Notes under the pieces: generated by a model
Told to the model about the DNA's origin: nothing
Database searches by the model: none
The model's input: the letters and a program-made list of their open reading frames with translations, nothing else
Shown here: piece by piece, positions 16,919 through 26,581 of the stretch
Layout: each line of letters opens with the position of its first letter
How positions within the stretch are numbered: position 1 is the stretch's first letter
Made by a program: the position numbers and the translations under genes
IMG/VR virus record: IMGVR_UViG_3300018063_000020
Coordinates: 1 to 48,157 of that record
Direction: 5' to 3' (one strand)
Length of the DNA stretch: 48,157 bases
Source: a virus

Positions 16919-17475
16919 TGGCCACATTCACCCCCCAGTCCTACGCGAAGTGGCTGGACAAGTGGTATGGCTCCGGATTTGACCTCGCGGTCATCGACGG
17001 CGCCATGACGGCCGTAGAAGCGGACGCGGCCGAGTCGCGGGCCCGCGCGCCGCACAAGAGCGGGAAGCTAGCGGCGTCCATTCGGACCGTGCGCCCGAGG
17101 GTTGGGGCGGCTATTAAGAGGGGTCTCATCAGGTTTCGCCTCACGGCCGGGAAGCGCGGCATCAGTCCGAGCAGCGTCCCCTACGCCCAGGTGATGCAGA
17201 CCGGGCGCGTCTCGCAGTTCGCTCCCGGTCCGTCACGAGGGCAGACGAAGACGGCGGCGCACCGGATTGAGGCACGCGGCGGTTCGTACTCAAGCGGCGG
17301 GTTCTCTATCACTGGCCGCCTGAGGTTTCAGGTGAGCGGGAAGTGGGTGATGGTCCCGGCGGTCGAGCACAAGGGCTCGAGACTGCGCGCCCACAACTAC
17401 CTCCGGTTCCGCGAGGACCGCGTCGCGGGCGCGATCAATTCTAGCGTGCAGCACAGCCTGGACAAGGCGGCTTAG
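16918..17475 (+). CDS. HK97 gp10-like head completion protein
   Basis: A 185-residue protein. Features of the HK97-gp10 family are visible: an N-terminal amphipathic segment, a helix with AVEADAAESRARAPHKSGKLAASIR (the APxxSGxLxxSI signature), VPYAQVMQTG and a late AHNYLRFRED. Members complete the neck between head and tail. The overlap with the previous gene and immediate start of the tail terminator support the assignment. Confidence 0.8.
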   Translation: MATFTPQSYAKWLDKWYGSGFDLAVIDGAMTAVEADAAESRARAPHKSGKLAASIRTVRPRVGAAIKRGLIRFRLTAGKRGISPSSVPYAQVMQTGRVSQFAPGPSRGQTKTAAHRIEARGGSYSSGGFSITGRLRFQVSGKWVMVPAVEHKGSRLRAHNYLRFREDRVAGAINSSVQHSLDKAA

Positions 17476-17976
17476 ATGCCGGCGCCCACCGCCATGCATT
17501 CGGCGATCGAGACGAAGCTCTTCGACCTGCTGTCGGGGATCAACGCGGTGGCGTTCCCGAACTCCTACAACTACACGCCCCAGGGCGTGGCCCGCGTCGA
17601 GGAGTTCAATGTGGACTACCTCCGCGACGAAATGGCAACGGTCTATCTCCTGCGCCCGGGGCACGAGACCGAAACGAAACGCTCTACGTGCGCGTTCTTC
17701 CGCCGTGCTGAGTTCTTTGTTCTCGGGGCCCGCAAGTGGCAAGAGGCGAGCACCAATCCGCACCGCGAGAACCTCCCACGCTCCGAGGTCCAGTCCCGTC
17801 TGGAGGAAGACCTCAAGACGTGCCTGCTTCAGGACTTTTCGCTTGGTGGGCTGACCTACGACGTGCAACTGACCGACACCGAGTACGAGTTCGACGTCGA
17901 GGGCTCGTTCCAATGGGCGGTGGTCGAGGTGCGGCTGGTGGCGGACTACGTCTATCGGAAGAGGGTGGTCGCGTGA
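17476..17976 (+). CDS. Tail terminator / minor tail protein
   Basis: A 166-residue protein starting directly after the previous TAG. The order HK97-gp10-like, then this, then tail tube, together with a start like HSAIETKLFDLLSGINAV and strands TYDVQLTDTEYEFDVEG and WAVVEVRLVADYVYRK, fits a lambda gpU/gp-Z-region tail completion protein that caps the tail tube and joins it to the neck. The family match is by order and pattern. Confidence 0.65.
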   Translation: MPAPTAMHSAIETKLFDLLSGINAVAFPNSYNYTPQGVARVEEFNVDYLRDEMATVYLLRPGHETETKRSTCAFFRRAEFFVLGARKWQEASTNPHRENLPRSEVQSRLEEDLKTCLLQDFSLGGLTYDVQLTDTEYEFDVEGSFQWAVVEVRLVADYVYRKRVVA

Positions 17977-18140
17977 CGCCGGAGGAAACGGCTCGCCTCG
18001 AGGAGCTGGAGGTGCGTGTCACCACGCTCGAGCAGGCCCTCGGCCTGGCGCCCGCACCGGAGCTCCCGAAGCCGGACCCGCTCGAAGCTGGACACCGACG
18101 GCTCGTCGGAAAGGTTCGAGCGCGAGAAGCGAGTGCGTAG
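17973..18140 (+). CDS. Small coiled-coil protein
   Basis: A 55-residue protein from a GTG that overlaps the preceding TGA. Residues 3-25 form a clear heptad helix (PEETARLEELEVRVTTLEQAL), followed by a Pro-rich, basic tail. Such tiny coiled-coil proteins occur in phage neck/tail regions. No function can be stated. Confidence 0.5.
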   Translation: MTPEETARLEELEVRVTTLEQALGLAPAPELPKPDPLEAGHRRLVGKVRAREASA

Positions 18141-18143
18141 GCC

Positions 18144-18509
18144 ATGTGCTGTGGAAAGGACGGACCGTCCATGAGCGAGATCGAAGCCGCCCTCGGGATC
18201 GCGCCCTCCGTGTCAACCCTCTCCGGCCCGGTGCCGGCTGGGATGGTGCGCCTCCGGTTCACCGGCACTGGCCCGACGTTCCATACCGACTTCGGGCGGA
18301 TCGAGCTGGGCGAGTTCGACTGCCCCGCGGCCCTGGCCGAGAAGCTGCTCATCGCTGGCGCGCGGACTGGCGACTACGTGCTAGCGGACGCGGCCATGGC
18401 TGCGGCGCTGCAAGCCTCCACATCGGCCGACCAGTTCGCGGCAGAAGGCTCGGACTTCGTGGTCGACGACGAACCTGAGCCCGCTCACAAGCGGAAGGAG
18501 AAGAAGTAA
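18144..18509 (+). CDS. Small tail-region protein
   Basis: A 121-residue protein starting 3 bases after the previous stop. A second start at 18171 (MSEIEAALG) is possible; the first brings a CCGKDG end. The middle looks like a small beta-domain (GMVRLRFTGTGPTFHTDFGRIEL) and the C-terminus is acidic then basic (VDDEPEPAHKRKEKK). The ATG of the tail tube gene overlaps its TAA. A tail assembly accessory is likely, unproven. Confidence 0.55.
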   Translation: MCCGKDGPSMSEIEAALGIAPSVSTLSGPVPAGMVRLRFTGTGPTFHTDFGRIELGEFDCPAALAEKLLIAGARTGDYVLADAAMAAALQASTSADQFAAEGSDFVVDDEPEPAHKRKEKK

Positions 18510-19906
18510 TGGGCATCGCTACCGGCACGGCAACCAAGTTCGGATTCGCGCAGGTCACGGCCTCTCCCGTGTGGAACACCGGGCAGCCGCGGGTGCTCGG
18601 GGCGAACCACGGGTTCGAGTATGACTCGGATTCGATGGACCCGAAGGTCGACCTGGTCCAGAACTTGGGGATCACCGGCTCGCTCTTCCAGCGTGCGGGG
18701 TCCGCCGGGAGCATGAAGCCGGACACGACGATTCCGTTCGACGCCTACTATCGCTGCGGGTCGCTCGCCGCGATCTCGGGCGCGTTCGGTCTGGACACCA
18801 TAGCCACGGCCGGCGGCAAGACCCTGCACACGATCACGCCGCAGCCTACCGACGGCGCGAAGTTCGGAACCTTGGCGAGCTTCGACGACCCGACGATCGG
18901 GCTTGGTGTGCGCGAGTTCCCCATGACCAAGGTGAAGACGCTGAACCTCACCTGCGGGGAGGGGCAACAGCGGGCGAAGTGGGAAGCCACGTTCATCGGG
19001 AACGACTACCGGCTGAACGTGGGCATCGCCGACGTCGACTTCGTGGTGGCCTCCGTCGCCGCGGCGAACGGCCCACTGACCATCCTGGCCGCGGCGCTCG
19101 TGGATTTCAACCCGTCTCCGATGACCTTCACGAAGGTCGCGGGAGTCACGGCGATCACCGTGACCATCGTGTACATCGACCGATGGAACATCCAGCGGAC
19201 GATCGTGGTGGCGACCGCCGACTTCGTCTCCAACCTCTGGACCGGAGTGGATCCCGCCCGGCGCGTGGTCTCCGCCACCATCTCGGGCCTCGCCGGCACC
19301 GGAAGCGTGTCGATGGGGATCAACAACGGCGCGAACAACGAAAGCAACCGTTCGGCGGTCACCATCGTGGCGGACCGGGACGCGCTGTTCTTTGGCGGCC
19401 TTTCGGTCCTGCTGAACGCGCAGAGCGCGGGCGCCCTGGCCATCGCGGACGAGCAGTGCATCAGCGAGATCAACTTCGGATTCGAGCTGAACCACGACCA
19501 GCGGACGACGGCATGCTCGTGGCCTGGCATCGACGAGCCAGCCCGTGGTGGTTCCGGTTCGTTCGCGATGATCACCCTCGGACTCAACTTCTCGGGGGTC
19601 GGTTCCCAGAACCGCCAGCGCATCCTGGACCTGATCTCCAAAGACCAGTTGAAGGGATCGCTCACCTGGACCGGCCCAGTCGTCGTGGGGTCGTCTCCCG
19701 CGGTGGCCCACACCTTCGTGATCTGGCTCAACGGACTCCAGATCAAGGACGGGGCGCCCGTGGTCAGTGGGCCCGGGGTGGTCGCGATGGACCTCAGTCT
19801 CGAGGCCCACAGCGTGGGCGCGGTCCCCACGGGGTTCCCCGCGGGCTTCCTGCATGCCGCGGCGGTCGAGCTGACCAACGCGGAGACCGCGGCCTACTGG
19901 GCGTAA
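18509..19906 (+). CDS. Major tail (tube) protein
   Basis: A 465-residue protein in the tail tube position, before G/GT and tape measure. The N-terminal part (GIATGTATKFGFAQVTASPVW, DSMDPKVDLVQNLGITGSLFQ, in parts) and C-terminal part (LTWTGPVVVGSSPAVAHTFVIW, MDLSLEAHSVG) look like the two halves of a tube fold. Between about residues 190 and 290 there is a segment that looks like an inserted Ig-like or receptor-contact domain (VTAITVTIVYIDRWNIQRTIVV). It polymerises into hexameric rings around the tape measure. Confidence 0.75.
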   Translation: MGIATGTATKFGFAQVTASPVWNTGQPRVLGANHGFEYDSDSMDPKVDLVQNLGITGSLFQRAGSAGSMKPDTTIPFDAYYRCGSLAAISGAFGLDTIATAGGKTLHTITPQPTDGAKFGTLASFDDPTIGLGVREFPMTKVKTLNLTCGEGQQRAKWEATFIGNDYRLNVGIADVDFVVASVAAANGPLTILAAALVDFNPSPMTFTKVAGVTAITVTIVYIDRWNIQRTIVVATADFVSNLWTGVDPARRVVSATISGLAGTGSVSMGINNGANNESNRSAVTIVADRDALFFGGLSVLLNAQSAGALAIADEQCISEINFGFELNHDQRTTACSWPGIDEPARGGSGSFAMITLGLNFSGVGSQNRQRILDLISKDQLKGSLTWTGPVVVGSSPAVAHTFVIWLNGLQIKDGAPVVSGPGVVAMDLSLEAHSVGAVPTGFPAGFLHAAAVELTNAETAAYWA

Positions 19907-19921
19907 CGAGTTCATAGACCC

Positions 19922-19936
19922 TCTCGCGTCGCGAGA
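19922..19936 (+). other. Short hairpin between tail tube and G genes
   Basis: TCTCGC and GCGAGA form a perfect 6-base-pair stem with a GTC triloop. There is no following T-run, so it may be an mRNA-stabilising or attenuating structure that sets the ratio of abundant tail tube protein to chaperone. Confidence 0.4.
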
Positions 19937-19969
19937 CAGCTAAGCGGGTCGCATTTCACGGAGTAGGTG

Positions 19970-20491
19970 ATGCCGCTTGTTGAAATCTTCAACCCGGAGA
20001 GTGACGAGGGAGAGTGGATCTTCTGGAAGAACGACCCGGAGACGCAAGCGCCGGTGCGGTTTCTGATCCGGAGGATCCCTCCGCACATCGCAAAGAAGTT
20101 CCTCCGCAAAAACGCGAACAGCGTCTCGGTGGCGAAGCTCGAGAAGCAATCTCTAGCCGACGCAGTGGACCGCGGAACGGACATCTACGCCCAGCGCGCG
20201 GCCTTTGCATTGCTGGACAGCAAGAACTTCGCGGTCATCGCGAAGGACGACGAGACGGCCAGGGCCTACACCGAGATCCTGAAGCCCGAGGCGCCCTTCA
20301 CCGCCGGCGCCGTCGTGACGTTCGATGGCAAGTGGCCGAAGCCGCCGACGGCGGAGCGCCCATGGGAGGCCGACAAGCTGCGCGGCCACATCCTGGAGGC
20401 CTGGCCACTGCTCTCGACGTGGATCGCCAAGAAGTCGGACGAGCTCTCGAAGTCGGAAGCCGACGAGGAGGCGGACCTGGGAAAAACCTAA
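19970..20491 (+). CDS. Tail assembly chaperone (lambda G-type)
   Basis: A 173-residue protein. The ATG at 19970 is preferred over a GTG 3 bases earlier because GGAG lies 6 bases before it. The sequence starts with strands (EWIFWKNDPETQAPVRFLIRRI), then helices, and ends in an acidic region just before TAA. Its position between tube and tape measure genes and the slippery heptamer at its end identify it as the G-type chaperone that coats the tape measure protein during tail assembly. Confidence 0.75.
   Translation: MPLVEIFNPESDEGEWIFWKNDPETQAPVRFLIRRIPPHIAKKFLRKNANSVSVAKLEKQSLADAVDRGTDIYAQRAAFALLDSKNFAVIAKDDETARAYTEILKPEAPFTAGAVVTFDGKWPKPPTAERPWEADKLRGHILEAWPLLSTWIAKKSDELSKSEADEEADLGKT
20479..20485 (+). 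other. Programmed -1 ribosomal frameshift site GGGAAAA
   Basis: The heptamer sits in the exact X XXY YYZ register of the G frame (G GGA AAA), three bases before the TAA stop. A -1 slip continues into an open frame that runs to 20937. An 8-base-pair stem (20505-20512 with 20520-20527) lies 19 bases downstream and may help. The layout is that of lambda G/GT. Confidence 0.85.
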
Positions 20492-20937
20492 CCGAGTTCG
20501 TCTTCTTCCGGCTGAAGCGGCCGGAGGTAACGCACTCGGTTTGCGGGGCCTGCGTGATGACTCACGACCCAGAGGGCTACTGGGAGGCGATCGACGCGAG
20601 GACCACGTATCTGCTTCCACGGGATCTGGGGGCGCCATGCGACACGGTGGCCAATTTCCGCGGGCTCCGCGAGAAGAACGGGGAGTCCTGGATCTGCCCG
20701 CGCGTTGAGCTGCGGTTCGAAAACTTGGAGGCGCAGCAGGTGGTCCGGGCCCTGATCAACCAAGACACGCGGGAGCTGGCCGGGCGGGTCTTTGACCGTG
20801 CTGTGGCCGACCTTCCGATGGAGGAGCAGGAGCGCATCCTCAACCGCGTGCTCAACACGATGAACCACGCGGACATCGTGGAGATCCTGCACCCGAAACC
20901 AAAGCCACACGCGCCGCCCCCCACGAGACGTCGCTGA
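20485..20937 (+). CDS. Tail assembly chaperone GT extension (-1 frameshift product)
   Basis: After the slip, 150 codons follow in the -1 frame, giving a G-T fusion of about 322 residues. The T part has no start of its own in a sensible place. It contains VTHSVCGACVMTHDPEGYWE and a C-terminal helical stretch (LPMEEQERILNRVLNTMNHADIVEIL) with a Pro-rich end. In the family, T recruits tail tube subunits to the tape measure. The stop overlaps the tape measure ATG. Confidence 0.8.
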   Translation, partial: NLTEFVFFRLKRPEVTHSVCGACVMTHDPEGYWEAIDARTTYLLPRDLGAPCDTVANFRGLREKNGESWICPRVELRFENLEAQQVVRALINQDTRELAGRVFDRAVADLPMEEQERILNRVLNTMNHADIVEILHPKPKPHAPPPTRRR

Positions 20938-23900
20938 TGGCTGTCGCCACCGTCATGCTCCAGTTCGAGCAAAAGGGTGGCGAGTGGATCGTCAAGTCCA
21001 TCAAGGGCCTGAAGGACACAGGGAAAGCCGCGGACGAGGCCAAGAAGAGCCTCCAGGACATGTTCCGGGGAGACGCCTCCTCGGCCATGGACGCCCTTTC
21101 CGGCAAGACCGGCAAGCTCGGGCAGTATCTCAGCGCCCTGGGTCCGATGGGACTGGCAGCCGGGGCAGGTATCGGTGCTCTCGCCCTGGGTCTCGGGGCC
21201 GCGGCCGCGGCCGGAGCGGGGCTCATATCGTGGGCCGCGGATGCCACGAGGCACCTGATCGACGTCGGCGGCAGCCTCGCCGATCTCGCGGCGAAAACAG
21301 GAGTCGGAGTGGAGGCCCTGCAGGCGCTGGGCTTCGCAGGCTCTCTCGTGGGCGTCTCCATGGAGGAGATCGGCGGCAGCGTCTCCAAGATGCAGAAGGC
21401 GATCGCCGATGGAGACGCGTCCTTCAAGCAGCTCGGCTTGAGCATCGAGCACCTACGCAGCATTGGGCCGGAGCAACAGTTTGCCGAGATCGCCGCAAAA
21501 ATCGCAGCCATCAAGGACCCGACTCAACAGGCCGCCGCAGCCATGGACGTCTTTGGCAAGAGCGGGACGCAACTCCTCCCGCTCATCAAATCGGACATGG
21601 CCGCTGCCGCGGACGAGGCGCGGCGACTCGGCATCATCCTCTCGTCCGAAACGGTCGCGGCGGCTGATGCTCTTGGCGACCAGGTCGACGTCGCGGCGAA
21701 GGCGTGGGAGGCATTCGAGAACCAGGCGGCCGCGGCGCTCGTTGAAACCGGACTCCTTCAGGACGCCGTGGCTCTGGCAACTGATGTCTTCGGCACCATG
21801 ACCACGGTAGTCAAAGAAAACAAGGGCGCATTTAGGGAACTCGCAGACGAGGCCCGGCAACTCCCAGGGATCATGAAGGCCGTGGCCGACGCATCGAGCG
21901 CGGTCACTGGGATTGATCTTGCCGGATGGATACGGGGCGGAATCGGCGCCTTCGCATCGTCCATCCCCGCGCTTCAGACCTTCGCCGGAATCCTGGATAC
22001 CATCAGCGCGAAGTTTCAGAAGGCCAAGGAGACCGCGGCGTCAAAAGGTGTGGCCGCGCTGGCTGGTGCGGAGTCACCCTTCTCGCAGTGGATCGCGACC
22101 CCATCGCCCCTTCAGGGCGCTCCTGGTGTCGGAGTTTTGAAGCCAGGTACTACCTACGACAGCCAGACTGCAATCAAGGCCAGAACAGCGGCGGAGAAAG
22201 CTGCTGCCCAGGAGATGGAAAAGCTCCGCGCCGAAGGCATGAAGGCGTGGGAGGCGGGGCTCAAACAGCAGGTTGTGCTCATTAACGCGAGGTACGAAGA
22301 AGAAAAGCGTCTGCTGTTGGAGGTGCAGGGGATAGCCGAGCAGTCCCTCGCGGCCGAGTTCAAGCGCCAGGATGCGGCATTCGCAGCGAGCCGGATCGAG
22401 GTGTCAGCTTTCGACGCGAAGGTTGCGATGGCGCGACAGGAAATCCTTGACAAGAAGACCCTGCTCGCCGAGCAATTGAAGATCAACGAGGCGCTCTTCA
22501 AAACTGGCGCGTTGAGTAAGTCCGAGTTCGCAGAGGCGCAGGCTGGAATCAAAGAGCAGCTCTCCGGAACAAAGGAGGTCGTCAAGGCCACGTTCGATTG
22601 GGAACAAGCAATCGGCCAGGTTGCGGACGCCTTTGCCATGCTTGGATTCGGGGCCGACTCTACGATTGGAAGAATCATCGGTGGGATGGGCGCCGCCGCC
22701 CAGGCCGGCAAGCAGTTCAAGAATGCAATCGACTCGTGGAAGACGGCCAAGTCTGGAAGCGACAAGGTTGGCGCCGGCGTGCAAGCGGCCGGCGCCGCCT
22801 TCGGGGTCGCGGGGGACATCTACAACTCGGCGAAGGATGAGCGGAGCGAAGGCAAGCGTATCGGCATCGGTGCCGGCAAAGGCGCCGCGTTCGGCATGCA
22901 GGTTGGAGGCCCATACGGCGCACTGATCGGGGCCATTGTCGGTGGCGTCATCGGTGGATTATCAAAGGCGAAGTGGCAAGGAGCCGCAGAAACGGCCGAG
23001 AACGTTTTTGCAAAGCAGTTCGCCGGAGGCAAGATTTCTCAGGCTCTGTCAGAAGACATTCTAAAGACGGCTAAGAAGATCGGCCCACAGGTCAACCAGA
23101 TATTTGGTGATACTGACAAGAGCGGTCTTGGTACTGCCGCACTGCTTCATATCGCCGACGTAATGGTAGAGAGCGGAAAGCCTGCGAGGGAGTTCGCGGA
23201 ACAGGTCGATCAGCTTATCCGCATCGCCTCTGAGGGTGGTCCTATTGCCGCCCAGGCCATCACGGCGCTCGGACCAGCGTTCAGCCAGATAGCCGAGGAG
23301 TCTCTCGCGGCCGGTGAAGTGGGGGCTGATGCTCTGGTCCGACTGATCGACTCCGCGCGAAAGCTAGGTGTGGAGGTCCCAGAGATCAAGGCGCATGTCG
23401 AACAGCAGTTGGCTCAGGCCACGGCCGGAATCGGCGCCGGGATCGGCGGCATCAAGCTCGTCACGCCGGAAGACGCGAAATCCCAGGCCACGATCGCTGG
23501 CGTGACCTTCTGGGCCGTGTTCAAAGAGGAGGGGCTGCTCGCCGCGGGCGACGCCTTCGGGGAGATCAGCGCGAACCTCCTCGAATCGATCGAGAAAGTT
23601 GGCGGCGACACGTCCGCGGCCAAGGCGATTCTCGGGCCGATCCAAGCGATCGTCGACCTCAGCGCAAACGACCTCTTCCGCGGCGCCGCCGAGGGCGCGC
23701 AGGGATTCGCGGACACGCTCTCCGGCCTGGCCAACTCAGCGATTCCGCTCACCACGGGTCAATTCGGCGCCTTCGGTCAGCAGGCGCAGGCCGCGTTTGC
23801 ACAGGCGAAGGAGGGCGGCGCGTCCAGTGAGCAGGCGTTGCTCGCGATCGCCCCACTCCTGCAGACGCTCCAGAAGGCCAGCGCCGCCTACGGGATCGAG

Positions 23901-24521
23901 CTGGACGCGAACACGCAGGGCCTGATCGATCAGGGCAAGGCGGCCGGGATCGCGTTCCCCACGGAGCCCATGGACCGCGTCGTCACCGTGCTCGAAGCGA
24001 TCGCGCGGGCCCTCGGCGCTGAGCTGCCGGTCGCGGCCGCCGCGGGGGCTGGGGCAATCGGAGCCGCGGGTGACGCGATGTCCGAGGCCCTCTCGGCGAC
24101 AGGCGAGGCCGGCTCGGCCGCGATCCAGGGGATGCTCAGCGACTGGCAGAGCGCGGCTGCGGGAGGGATCAGCGTCCCGGTGAGCTTCGAGCCCGGAGCC
24201 ATCCCTGGTGTCCCCGGGCTGGAGTCCCCGGCGCCTGAGAGCTTCGCGGGCGGCTCCGGCGGATTCCAGGACTTCGGGGCCGGGACGCCCGCCGTCCTCC
24301 ATGGCGTCGAGGCGGTCATTCCCTGGAGCGACTTCGCGTCCGGAGGCGTCGCGGGAGGCAAGGGCGGGGACACCGCGATCGAGATGCACCTGAACTTCGC
24401 TCCTGTCGTGAACGGTGCGGGGAACCAGGAAGAGATCCTCGCGATCATGAAGGACGCCTGGGTCAACAACTTTGATGGCATGGTCACCGACGCCGTCGAG
24501 GCGATCCAGGGCCAGCTCTAA
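20937..24521 (+). CDS. Tape measure protein
   Basis: 1194 residues, the longest gene here. The N-terminal part has helical, charged sequence (EWIVKSIKGLKDTGKAADEAKKSL) and a hydrophobic segment LGPMGLAAGAGIGALALGLGAAAAAGAG (in parts, about 75-105). A long helical middle follows, then an Ala/Gly hydrophobic segment (GPYGALIGAIVGGVIGG) near residue 660 and a C-terminal AVLHGVEAVIPWSDFA motif typical of tape measure ends. It sets tail length and is ejected into the host envelope. The part around nt 22150-23200 is less GC-rich, suggesting mosaicism. Residues about 915-985 resemble the small protein at 32781-33071. Confidence 0.92.
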   Translation: MAVATVMLQFEQKGGEWIVKSIKGLKDTGKAADEAKKSLQDMFRGDASSAMDALSGKTGKLGQYLSALGPMGLAAGAGIGALALGLGAAAAAGAGLISWAADATRHLIDVGGSLADLAAKTGVGVEALQALGFAGSLVGVSMEEIGGSVSKMQKAIADGDASFKQLGLSIEHLRSIGPEQQFAEIAAKIAAIKDPTQQAAAAMDVFGKSGTQLLPLIKSDMAAAADEARRLGIILSSETVAAADALGDQVDVAAKAWEAFENQAAAALVETGLLQDAVALATDVFGTMTTVVKENKGAFRELADEARQLPGIMKAVADASSAVTGIDLAGWIRGGIGAFASSIPALQTFAGILDTISAKFQKAKETAASKGVAALAGAESPFSQWIATPSPLQGAPGVGVLKPGTTYDSQTAIKARTAAEKAAAQEMEKLRAEGMKAWEAGLKQQVVLINARYEEEKRLLLEVQGIAEQSLAAEFKRQDAAFAASRIEVSAFDAKVAMARQEILDKKTLLAEQLKINEALFKTGALSKSEFAEAQAGIKEQLSGTKEVVKATFDWEQAIGQVADAFAMLGFGADSTIGRIIGGMGAAAQAGKQFKNAIDSWKTAKSGSDKVGAGVQAAGAAFGVAGDIYNSAKDERSEGKRIGIGAGKGAAFGMQVGGPYGALIGAIVGGVIGGLSKAKWQGAAETAENVFAKQFAGGKISQALSEDILKTAKKIGPQVNQIFGDTDKSGLGTAALLHIADVMVESGKPAREFAEQVDQLIRIASEGGPIAAQAITALGPAFSQIAEESLAAGEVGADALVRLIDSARKLGVEVPEIKAHVEQQLAQATAGIGAGIGGIKLVTPEDAKSQATIAGVTFWAVFKEEGLLAAGDAFGEISANLLESIEKVGGDTSAAKAILGPIQAIVDLSANDLFRGAAEGAQGFADTLSGLANSAIPLTTGQFGAFGQQAQAAFAQAKEGGASSEQALLAIAPLLQTLQKASAAYGIELDANTQGLIDQGKAAGIAFPTEPMDRVVTVLEAIARALGAELPVAAAAGAGAIGAAGDAMSEALSATGEAGSAAIQGMLSDWQSAAAGGISVPVSFEPGAIPGVPGLESPAPESFAGGSGGFQDFGAGTPAVLHGVEAVIPWSDFASGGVAGGKGGDTAIEMHLNFAPVVNGAGNQEEILAIMKDAWVNNFDGMVTDAVEAIQGQL

Positions 24522-26581
24522 TGCTCTCCGCGAACCTGAAAGCGGAGGCCATCGCCGTCTCGTCCTCGTGCGTCTTCCTCGTGGAGCTGGGGCTCCCTGG
24601 CGGGACCCTCCGGTACGCGCAGGAGCCGGTCTCGCAAGGGCTCCTCTCGGCCGGCGCAGCCTCGCTCGGCCACTACGCCGGGTCCATCAAGACCATCTCC
24701 GGTCTGGCGCAGCCGCTCAGCGACCGCGCGGGAGGCCTCCAGTCCATCTCGCCGACGGTGACCATTGTCGATGACGCGAACCGCACGCTCGAGCGGATCT
24801 TTGAGGGCGCGGCCGCGTTTAGCGTGCGCGGCTCGTCGGCTGTGGTCAAGGTCGCCGCCAACCTCACACCTTCCGACTGGCACACCTACCGCACGCTCGA
24901 GATCGACGGTTGGAAGAAGAGTTCGGAGATCACCTGGGAGCTGAAGCTCCGCTGCCCAGACCTCCCCCTCCGCCGGCAAATCGACCGTAACAAGATCATG
25001 GACTACGACTGGCCCAACGCACCCCAGGCTTCGCTGGGGAAGAGCGCGCCCCTTCTCTACGGCCGGTTCGACTCTCGCCGGTGGGGAGCCGGAGGAATGA
25101 TCCCCACCATCGATATCAACAGCTCTGGCTTCGAGCGAGTGGTCTGCCTCGGACGCGCGTGGGCCGTGCCGCGGGTCTTTAAGATCGGGACCGGCCTTCT
25201 CACGCTCACCACGGACTACGCGATCGAGTACCAGACCGTGAACGGGCGGACGTGGACCGTCATCGACCTGGTCGCCGCCCCCGGGTCCAACGCTGTGTCG
25301 TGCGATGCGTACGGCTACGAGACGGTCGGCGATGGAACCGGGAGCCCGATCCTGAACCCGGCGGACCAGCTCAAGCACTTCTTGGTCAACTTCGTCTTCG
25401 GCGACTACGGAGAATCGGGCACCACGCTCTGGGCCGCTGACGGATCAGCGCCGGTCAACGTCGCCTCATTCGCGGCCGCTGCGGCCTTCCTCACGAGCCG
25501 CGAATACCGCGGGTCGAGATACCTCGCGGAGAGCAAGACCGGGCTCGACGAGTTGAACCAGTGGTGCCTCGACCACTGGGCGAAAGCCTTCTGGACGCCT
25601 GGAGGGGAGATCGGGATCCACATCGCCGATCCGACCGACATGGATATCTATCAAGACAACCGCCTCATCGTCTGCCAGAAGCAAGAGCGCGACCGCTTCG
25701 CGATGGACTATGACGGGCAGAACCTGGTCGGGCGCATCATCGTCAGCTACGCCTTCGACAATGAGACCTCCGGCGGGGGCATCAAGAATATCCTCGAGGT
25801 GCGCAACCAGCTGGTCACGGAGAACGCTCCCGAGGAGGTCTCCGTAGAGTGGGCCGACGCCCACCCGACGACGCTCCCCAACAACCTCATTGGCTATGCC
25901 GCAAACACCCTCGAGCTGTGGTTCCGCGGGGACCAGATCTCGGGGAGGGTCGACGGCGAGACGGTCTCGCAGTGGAACGATGAGTCGGGGGCCGCGCGGC
26001 ACTTTACCCAGGGGGCCGACGCGGACCGACCGCACTTCCGCTCGCACCGACATGGCATCAATGGTTTGCCCGCGCTCGAGTTCGATGGGACGACGGAGTT
26101 CATGGCCACGACGGCGGTGCTCAGCGACGTGATTGGCGCGGGGATCTTCACTCTCTATTGCGTCTTCCAGGCGACGACCATCGACACGAATGCGGCGAGC
26201 ACCTGGCAGAACGACGCTCTGGTAGCAGACGCTGGAGGGTTCTGGGGCCTCTTCCTGAAGAGCGCGACGCCGACCGTCCACGCCTTCAACTGGGACGGAT
26301 CGGACGACAACACCAGCCAGCCGATCACGACAGGCGTCCCGTACCTGGTCCGCGCGCGGCACGCAAGCGGGACGCTCTTCTGTTCTGTGAACGGTGGGGT
26401 CGAGTCCTCCGTGGCAAGCGGAAACACATTGACGCTCACGAACGTGCTCCGACTGGGCCGCTCGTCCTCGACGAACTACTACAGCGGTCTCATCGGTGAG
26501 CTCTGCCTTTTCTCGGTGAACCTCGTGACGCCGGACCTTCTCGAGCTGGACGAGTACTTTCTCCGGAAGTGGGGCATCTGA
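24521..26581 (+). CDS. Tail tip protein with C-terminal LamG-like domain
   Basis: A 686-residue protein whose ATG overlaps the tape measure TAA. Residues 1-450 look like a distal tail/hub protein with beta strands (PTVTIVDDANRTLERIF, VVCLGRAWAVPRVFKIG, GDYGESGTTLW, TGLDELNQWCLDHWAKAFW). Residues about 455-686 are a LamG-like jelly roll (ELWFRGDQIS, VSQWNDESG, PALEFDGTTEFM, AFNWDGSDDN, FCSVNGG, VLRLGRSSS, IGELCLFS), closely similar to the free-standing protein at 7195-7959. The appended lectin fold probably binds host surface sugars. The next gene overlaps its stop. Confidence 0.75.
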   Translation: MLSANLKAEAIAVSSSCVFLVELGLPGGTLRYAQEPVSQGLLSAGAASLGHYAGSIKTISGLAQPLSDRAGGLQSISPTVTIVDDANRTLERIFEGAAAFSVRGSSAVVKVAANLTPSDWHTYRTLEIDGWKKSSEITWELKLRCPDLPLRRQIDRNKIMDYDWPNAPQASLGKSAPLLYGRFDSRRWGAGGMIPTIDINSSGFERVVCLGRAWAVPRVFKIGTGLLTLTTDYAIEYQTVNGRTWTVIDLVAAPGSNAVSCDAYGYETVGDGTGSPILNPADQLKHFLVNFVFGDYGESGTTLWAADGSAPVNVASFAAAAAFLTSREYRGSRYLAESKTGLDELNQWCLDHWAKAFWTPGGEIGIHIADPTDMDIYQDNRLIVCQKQERDRFAMDYDGQNLVGRIIVSYAFDNETSGGGIKNILEVRNQLVTENAPEEVSVEWADAHPTTLPNNLIGYAANTLELWFRGDQISGRVDGETVSQWNDESGAARHFTQGADADRPHFRSHRHGINGLPALEFDGTTEFMATTAVLSDVIGAGIFTLYCVFQATTIDTNAASTWQNDALVADAGGFWGLFLKSATPTVHAFNWDGSDDNTSQPITTGVPYLVRARHASGTLFCSVNGGVESSVASGNTLTLTNVLRLGRSSSTNYYSGLIGELCLFSVNLVTPDLLELDEYFLRKWGI

